DNA from: Mageeibacillus sp. UBA4314
Lineage (GTDB): Bacteria; Bacillota; Clostridia; Saccharofermentanales; Saccharofermentanaceae
DNA length: 25,735 nt
Direction: 5' to 3'
Assembly: GCA_002394605.1 (NCBI GenBank)
Contig: DGUI01000024.1
Coordinates: forward strand, 1-25,735
Shown here: positions 22,555-25,735 of the stretch, one piece after another
Layout of the letters: the number at the start of each line of letters is the position of its first letter
How positions within the stretch are numbered: the first letter of the stretch is position 1
Position numbers and translations under genes: made by a program
Notes under the pieces: model-generated
The model's input: only the letters and a program-made list of their open reading frames with translations
Database searches by the model: none
What the model was told of the DNA's origin: nothing

Positions 22555-23544
22555 ATGTGGAAAAGGAAAGAAGTTAAGGCAAGAGCCAAGGCGAGCTTCA
22601 AGAAGAATTACTGGAAGTGCCTTCTGGCGGCCTTGATACTGGCTGTTATTGGAGGCGGATTATCCAGGGGGATGAGTGCCGGGGGCGGAGGTTTCTCGAC
22701 GCTGCACGGGGGAAGCATCCCCAGCTATCATATCGACATTGATGACTCGGGACTGAAGCACGGTATCAAGAGCGGGATGGACGATCTCAAGGATGAGCTC
22801 AAGGAAGGAATAAGGGATTTCGAGGATGAGATCGACGACTTCAAGGAAGACGTGGAAGACTTCAAGGAAGACATGGAGGACGCAAGGGAAGATGTCAGGG
22901 ATGGCGGACTTAGGATCATCTGGAACGACGAGGAAGTTACGATCAACAATAAAGAGGATCTCGAGAAGCTTGACGATTTCTTCAAGAGCGTTGATGAGAA
23001 ACAGGTCGTGGAGGCATCTATCGCTTTCGTGGTCGTGATGATAGTGGTCTTCTTCATAGTGTCCATGATACTGTTGGCAGTTGGATTTACGTTAAAGGCG
23101 CTGCTGCTCAACCCGATCGAACTCGGATGCAAGAGGTTCTTCAGGAAGAACCTGGATGAGCCGGCGTCACTTGGAAACGTGATGTTCGCTTTCGATTCGC
23201 ACTATAAGAATATTGCAAAGACGATGTTCCTTAGGGATCTGTTCACATTCCTGTGGTCACTGCTGTTCATTATCCCGGGCATCATCAAGTCTTATGAGTA
23301 CAAGCTGATCCCGTACCTCCTGTCGGAGAATCCGCAGATGACGAAGAACGAGGCTTTCGCGGAGAGCAAGAGGCTCATGAAGGGCAACAAGTGGAGAGCT
23401 TTCGTTGTGGATCTGTCATTCATCGCATGGGATCTTCTGACACTCTGCACATGCGGTATCGTAGGTATCTTCTTCGTAGGTCCCTACAAGGCATCTACTG
23501 AGGCATCACTCTATGAGGCTATCAGATACGGTGAGGCAAATTAA
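22555..23544 (+). CDS. DUF975 family membrane protein with heptad-repeat insert
   Basis: This 329-residue integral membrane protein belongs to DUF975, of unknown function. The family's N-terminus (WKRKEVKARAKASFKKNYW) precedes TM1 (about 20-36). Further helices lie at about 152-178, 226-246 and 283-306, and the typical IPGIIKSYEYKLIPYLL (240-256) and PYKASTEASLYEAIR (310-324) motifs are present. Between TM1 and TM2 sits an acidic coiled-coil insert (about 67-116) made of seven-residue repeats. The ATG at 22555 has AGGGGG about 9 nt upstream; an extension to 22435 would include the promoter and operator and is rejected. It lies directly upstream of, and possibly linked in function to, the two-component system. 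Confidence 0.85.
   Translation: MWKRKEVKARAKASFKKNYWKCLLAALILAVIGGGLSRGMSAGGGGFSTLHGGSIPSYHIDIDDSGLKHGIKSGMDDLKDELKEGIRDFEDEIDDFKEDVEDFKEDMEDAREDVRDGGLRIIWNDEEVTINNKEDLEKLDDFFKSVDEKQVVEASIAFVVVMIVVFFIVSMILLAVGFTLKALLLNPIELGCKRFFRKNLDEPASLGNVMFAFDSHYKNIAKTMFLRDLFTFLWSLLFIIPGIIKSYEYKLIPYLLSENPQMTKNEAFAESKRLMKGNKWRAFVVDLSFIAWDLLTLCTCGIVGIFFVGPYKASTEASLYEAIRYGEAN
22837..22899 (+). repeat. 21-bp in-frame repeat in the DUF975 gene
   Basis: Three 21-bp units start at 22837, 22858 and 22879, encoding DFKEDVE, DFKEDME and DAREDVR. The first two differ at only two bases. This indicates recent expansion of a heptad coiled coil. Confidence 0.75.
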
Positions 23545-23570
23545 GTTTATATCCGGACGGAATAAGGGTA

Positions 23571-23618
23571 TATAATAAAACGGGATGACTGACGGGATCA
23601 TGGGTTCCGTCAGTTGTC
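23571..23618 (+). promoter_or_regulatory. Promoter and 16-bp leader hairpin before the second response regulator
   Basis: TATAAT at 23571-23576 is a perfect -10, with only a poor -35 (TTTATA, 23546-23551, 19-nt spacer). The predicted start (about 23583) is at the base of a long hairpin, 23584-23599 paired with 23603-23618 around an ATG loop. Twelve of the 16 pairs are Watson-Crick and four are G-U. The core arms are ACTGACGG and CCGTCAGT. No T-run follows, so it is more likely a 5' leader structure than a terminator. Confidence 0.5.
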
Positions 23619-23637
23619 ATTCTAAAGGGAGGATCAG

Positions 23638-24324
23638 ATGGGTTACAAAGTGCTTGTTGCTGACGATGAGAAGGAGATCAGGAACCTTCTGAGGCTGTAT
23701 CTCGAGAACGGGTCGTTCGAAGTGGTGGAGGCTGAAGACGGTTTGGAGACTCTGGCGAAGATCAGGGAGGATAAGCCTGACATCTGTCTTCTGGATATCA
23801 TGATGCCGGGGCTCGACGGGCTTCGTGTCGTGCAGGAGATCAGGAAGGAGAGCAACATACCGATCATGATCATCTCTGCCAAGACCGCTGATGCCGAGCG
23901 GATCTTGGGCCTCGACCTCGGCGCTGACGATTATATCTGCAAGCCCTTCAATCCGCTGGAGGTGACAGCGAGGGTCAGGAGTGCCATTAGGCGGTTCTAC
24001 GACCTGGGTGCGGGCGTATCCGGCGGGAGGAATCTCAAGGTGTCCGATCTCGAACTCGACACCGAGTCATGCACGCTTAAGAAGGGCAGTGAGACGATAG
24101 AGCTCACCTCCGTCGAATATAAGATCATGGAACTGTTCATGACGCACCCCGGCAAGGTCTTCACAAAGCAGCAGATCTACGAGTGCGGATGGGGTGACGA
24201 ATACGTCGTCGCTGACAACAACATCATGGTCTCCATCTCGAAACTAAGGACGAAGCTCGACAGCGATCCGTCCCGGTACATCAAGACCCTCCGCGGCTTA
24301 GGCTACCGGATGGAGAAAGCGTGA
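23638..24324 (+). CDS. OmpR-family response regulator
   Basis: This 228-residue regulator has a receiver domain with D9-D10, phospho-acceptor D53 (in CLLDIMMPG), S80 at the usual Thr/Ser position and K102. It has a C-terminal winged helix (about 131-228) ending in SRYIKTLRGLGYRME. A GGGAGG ribosome site precedes ATG 23638. It pairs with the histidine kinase starting 7 nt downstream and follows the DUF975 gene by 93 nt, which contain its own promoter-like element. The TTAAGG operator upstream of the DUF975 gene is a candidate target. Its signal is unknown. Confidence 0.94.
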   Translation: MGYKVLVADDEKEIRNLLRLYLENGSFEVVEAEDGLETLAKIREDKPDICLLDIMMPGLDGLRVVQEIRKESNIPIMIISAKTADAERILGLDLGADDYICKPFNPLEVTARVRSAIRRFYDLGAGVSGGRNLKVSDLELDTESCTLKKGSETIELTSVEYKIMELFMTHPGKVFTKQQIYECGWGDEYVVADNNIMVSISKLRTKLDSDPSRYIKTLRGLGYRMEKA

Positions 24325-24331
24325 ACCCATT

Positions 24332-25516
24332 ATGACGGAAGAGAGGGATCTACGACGGTTCATCATCCGGAGGTTCATTTTCGTGCTGATCATAGTCGGC
24401 GCGGGCGAGTTCATCCTGCTGGATATAATAAACCGCTTTCTCCTGCCCATAATCTTCCGCGAGCTCTTTCCGACGCTGACGGATCTGAAGATATTCTCGG
24501 TCGGCAACATGGTGCTGATCGCAGTGATACTCATATTGTATCTGTTGTCCCTGCTCTTCGATAAGATCGTTCCGGTAAGCTCGTTCTTCATAGCTCTGCT
24601 GGGGCGCCTGACCGGGCTTGACGCAGGCGAATTCTCCGACGAGCCGCTCCTTCATCTGACGACATGGCAGTATGTCATGCTGGCGGCGATAATAATCGCC
24701 ATAGTCTTTATCCTGTCGCTGCCGATCTTCTTTGGCGCGTTTGCTTTTGCCCGGCAGGTTACGACAAAATTTGCTGTACTCGAGAAACTCCGCGAGCAGG
24801 AGAGGCGTGATGAAGAACACCGCAAATACCTCATGATCTCAGACATCGCGCACGACCTCAAGACTCCCATGACGACTGTCTCAGGCTATGCGAAAGCATT
24901 GTCCGACGGCCTCGTCAAAGGCGATGAGCAGAAGGAGTATCTCGATGCGATCTATGATAAGACCGGACGCATGAACGAGATAATCCAGATGCTCTTTAAT
25001 TACGTGAGGCTGGAGAGCGAAGGGTTCGAACTGGAACTTGCGGATACGGATATCTGCGAGCTGACAAGAGAGACCGTCTCATCTGTCTATCAGGAGATAG
25101 AAGACAAGGGTGATGAATTGGTCGTTGATATCCCCGAGGAAAAGGTCATGATCAGTGCGGATAAGATGCATATGGGAAGAGTGATCACAAACCTGCTGGT
25201 GAATGCGGTGACACATAACCCTGAAGGCACTGTGATAGGCGTTACCGTCCGTCACGAGTATGATGACATAAGGATCTTTGTTGCTGACAACGGGGAGATA
25301 ATAGAAGAGGAGCTTGCAGCTCACCTGTTCGAACCGTTTGTCATGGGCGACAAGTCGAGGAGCACCGGCGGCGGATCCGGCCTCGGTCTGTCCATCGCCA
25401 GGAAGGTGTGCGAAATGCACGGCTTTAGGCTGAACCTGGTGCAGGGGCAGGGCATCGCCAAGTACGGACTTGATAAGAGGTTCAAGAAAGTGTTTGTGAT
25501 AGTGGTGGCGAAGTGA
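24332..25516 (+). CDS. Sensor histidine kinase
   Basis: This 394-residue kinase pairs with the preceding regulator. Three hydrophobic segments (about 13-31, 57-76 and 113-137) place its sensory region largely in the membrane, with a short extracytoplasmic portion. No classical HAMP is evident. Then come the H-box DIAHDLKTPMTTVSGY with H174, the N-box NLLVNAVTHNPEGT (287-300), DNGE (319-322), LFEPF (332-336) and GGGSGLGLSIARK (346-358). It resembles the small membrane-sensing kinases of Firmicutes. The start at ATG 24332 has only a weak upstream purine stretch (GGAGAAAG, about 13 nt away), so translation may be coupled to the regulator's stop. Confidence 0.92.
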   Translation: MTEERDLRRFIIRRFIFVLIIVGAGEFILLDIINRFLLPIIFRELFPTLTDLKIFSVGNMVLIAVILILYLLSLLFDKIVPVSSFFIALLGRLTGLDAGEFSDEPLLHLTTWQYVMLAAIIIAIVFILSLPIFFGAFAFARQVTTKFAVLEKLREQERRDEEHRKYLMISDIAHDLKTPMTTVSGYAKALSDGLVKGDEQKEYLDAIYDKTGRMNEIIQMLFNYVRLESEGFELELADTDICELTRETVSSVYQEIEDKGDELVVDIPEEKVMISADKMHMGRVITNLLVNAVTHNPEGTVIGVTVRHEYDDIRIFVADNGEIIEEELAAHLFEPFVMGDKSRSTGGGSGLGLSIARKVCEMHGFRLNLVQGQGIAKYGLDKRFKKVFVIVVAK

Positions 25517-25735
25517 AGAGGGGCGAGAAGCGGAGCGGCTTGAGTGGCGCGTAGAATGAGAATAGTTTGAATGAGATGATCGACTCTCATGACTCCTTGC
25601 CGGGATCAAAGGTGTCCCTGATGTCATATGGCGTTGCCAGTCTCACAAAGTGTACTGGGAAAGGATTGTCATTCAGACAAGTGCTCAGACTAACCGGCTC
25701 CAGTCTGAACGTTAGATAATATGAAATGACCTCAC
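25517..25735. other. Non-coding right edge
   Basis: These 219 nt after the histidine kinase show no convincing gene on either strand and no strong intrinsic terminator. The main feature is a reverse-oriented copy of the TCAGACT repeat at 25673-25708. A small TTGTC/GACAA inverted pair (25667-25680) overlaps its left end. Confidence 0.5.
25673..25708 (-). repeat. Shortened reverse copy of the 52-bp repeat
   Basis: Compared with the reverse complement of the 20867 unit, this copy keeps TCAGAC, AAGTG, TCAGACTAAC, a CT, and the final CAGTCTGA. It lacks about 12 nt from the middle. The arms TCAGACT (25685-25691) and AGTCTGA (25702-25708) remain perfect with a 10-nt loop. It lies downstream of another operon end. 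Confidence 0.7.

Noticed and set aside
23584..23618. Intrinsic terminator of the DUF975 gene
   Set aside because: The stem is long but no T-run follows; ATTCTAAAGGG leads straight into the ribosome site of the next gene.
25079..25627. 182-residue minus-strand frame at the right edge
   Set aside because: Most of it is antisense to the histidine kinase catalytic domain, and it shows no motif of its own.

Overview
The window reads as a piece of chromosome from a low-to-mid GC Gram-positive anaerobe of the class Clostridia. The grounds are a Firmicutes-type division and cell-wall (dcw) cluster, a SpoVD-like class B PBP with a PASTA domain, a clostridial-variant MurE, a DUF975 membrane protein, and a BspA-like leucine-rich surface protein with a lysine-rich C-terminus of the kind common in gut Clostridia. 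Family assignments come from recalled motifs, not from database searches. I cannot name the genus. No phage, transposase, CRISPR array, rRNA or tRNA gene was recognised.

Layout. (1) Positions 1-303 are a non-coding leader with an inverted/direct repeat, a sigma-A promoter and possible MraZ sites. (2) Positions 304-10194 hold a tightly packed, mostly overlapping dcw operon: mraZ, rsmH, ftsL, a SpoVD/FtsI-type PBP, murE, ftsW, murG, ftsQ. The usual mraY, murF, murD, murC, murB, ftsA and sepF are not here. (3) Positions 10195-11132 are a 938-nt non-coding stretch. It holds 64-nt palindromic repeats, a second palindromic family, a GC-richer island of three hairpins, and two ftsZ promoters. (4) Positions 11133-16449 hold ftsZ, nrdR, an OmpR-type two-component pair and a DUF5104-like membrane protein whose start overlaps the kinase stop. 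(5) Positions 16480-20798 form a DNA-repair and housekeeping run: nth (apparently leaderless), recG, rsmD, coaD and a DivIVA-like coiled-coil protein, closed by a strong terminator. (6) Positions 20867-21022 are three 52-bp repeats lying between convergent transcription units. (7) On the minus strand lies a secreted leucine-rich-repeat protein. (8) Divergent from it are a DUF975 membrane protein with a phased TTAAGG operator and a second two-component system. A reverse-oriented relative of the 52-bp repeat lies at the right edge.

The first 10 kb would make lipid II and use it at the septum: MurE (muropeptide), MurG (lipid II), FtsW (glycan polymerase) and the PBP (transpeptidase), with FtsL and FtsQ as the scaffold and FtsZ as the ring. 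The most interesting signals are a short 'FG plus acidic' motif duplicated in both the FtsQ cytoplasmic tail and the FtsZ C-terminal tail, the palindromic array separating ftsQ from ftsZ, and the 52-bp repeat found at two operon ends. I found no clear new defence or biosynthetic system.
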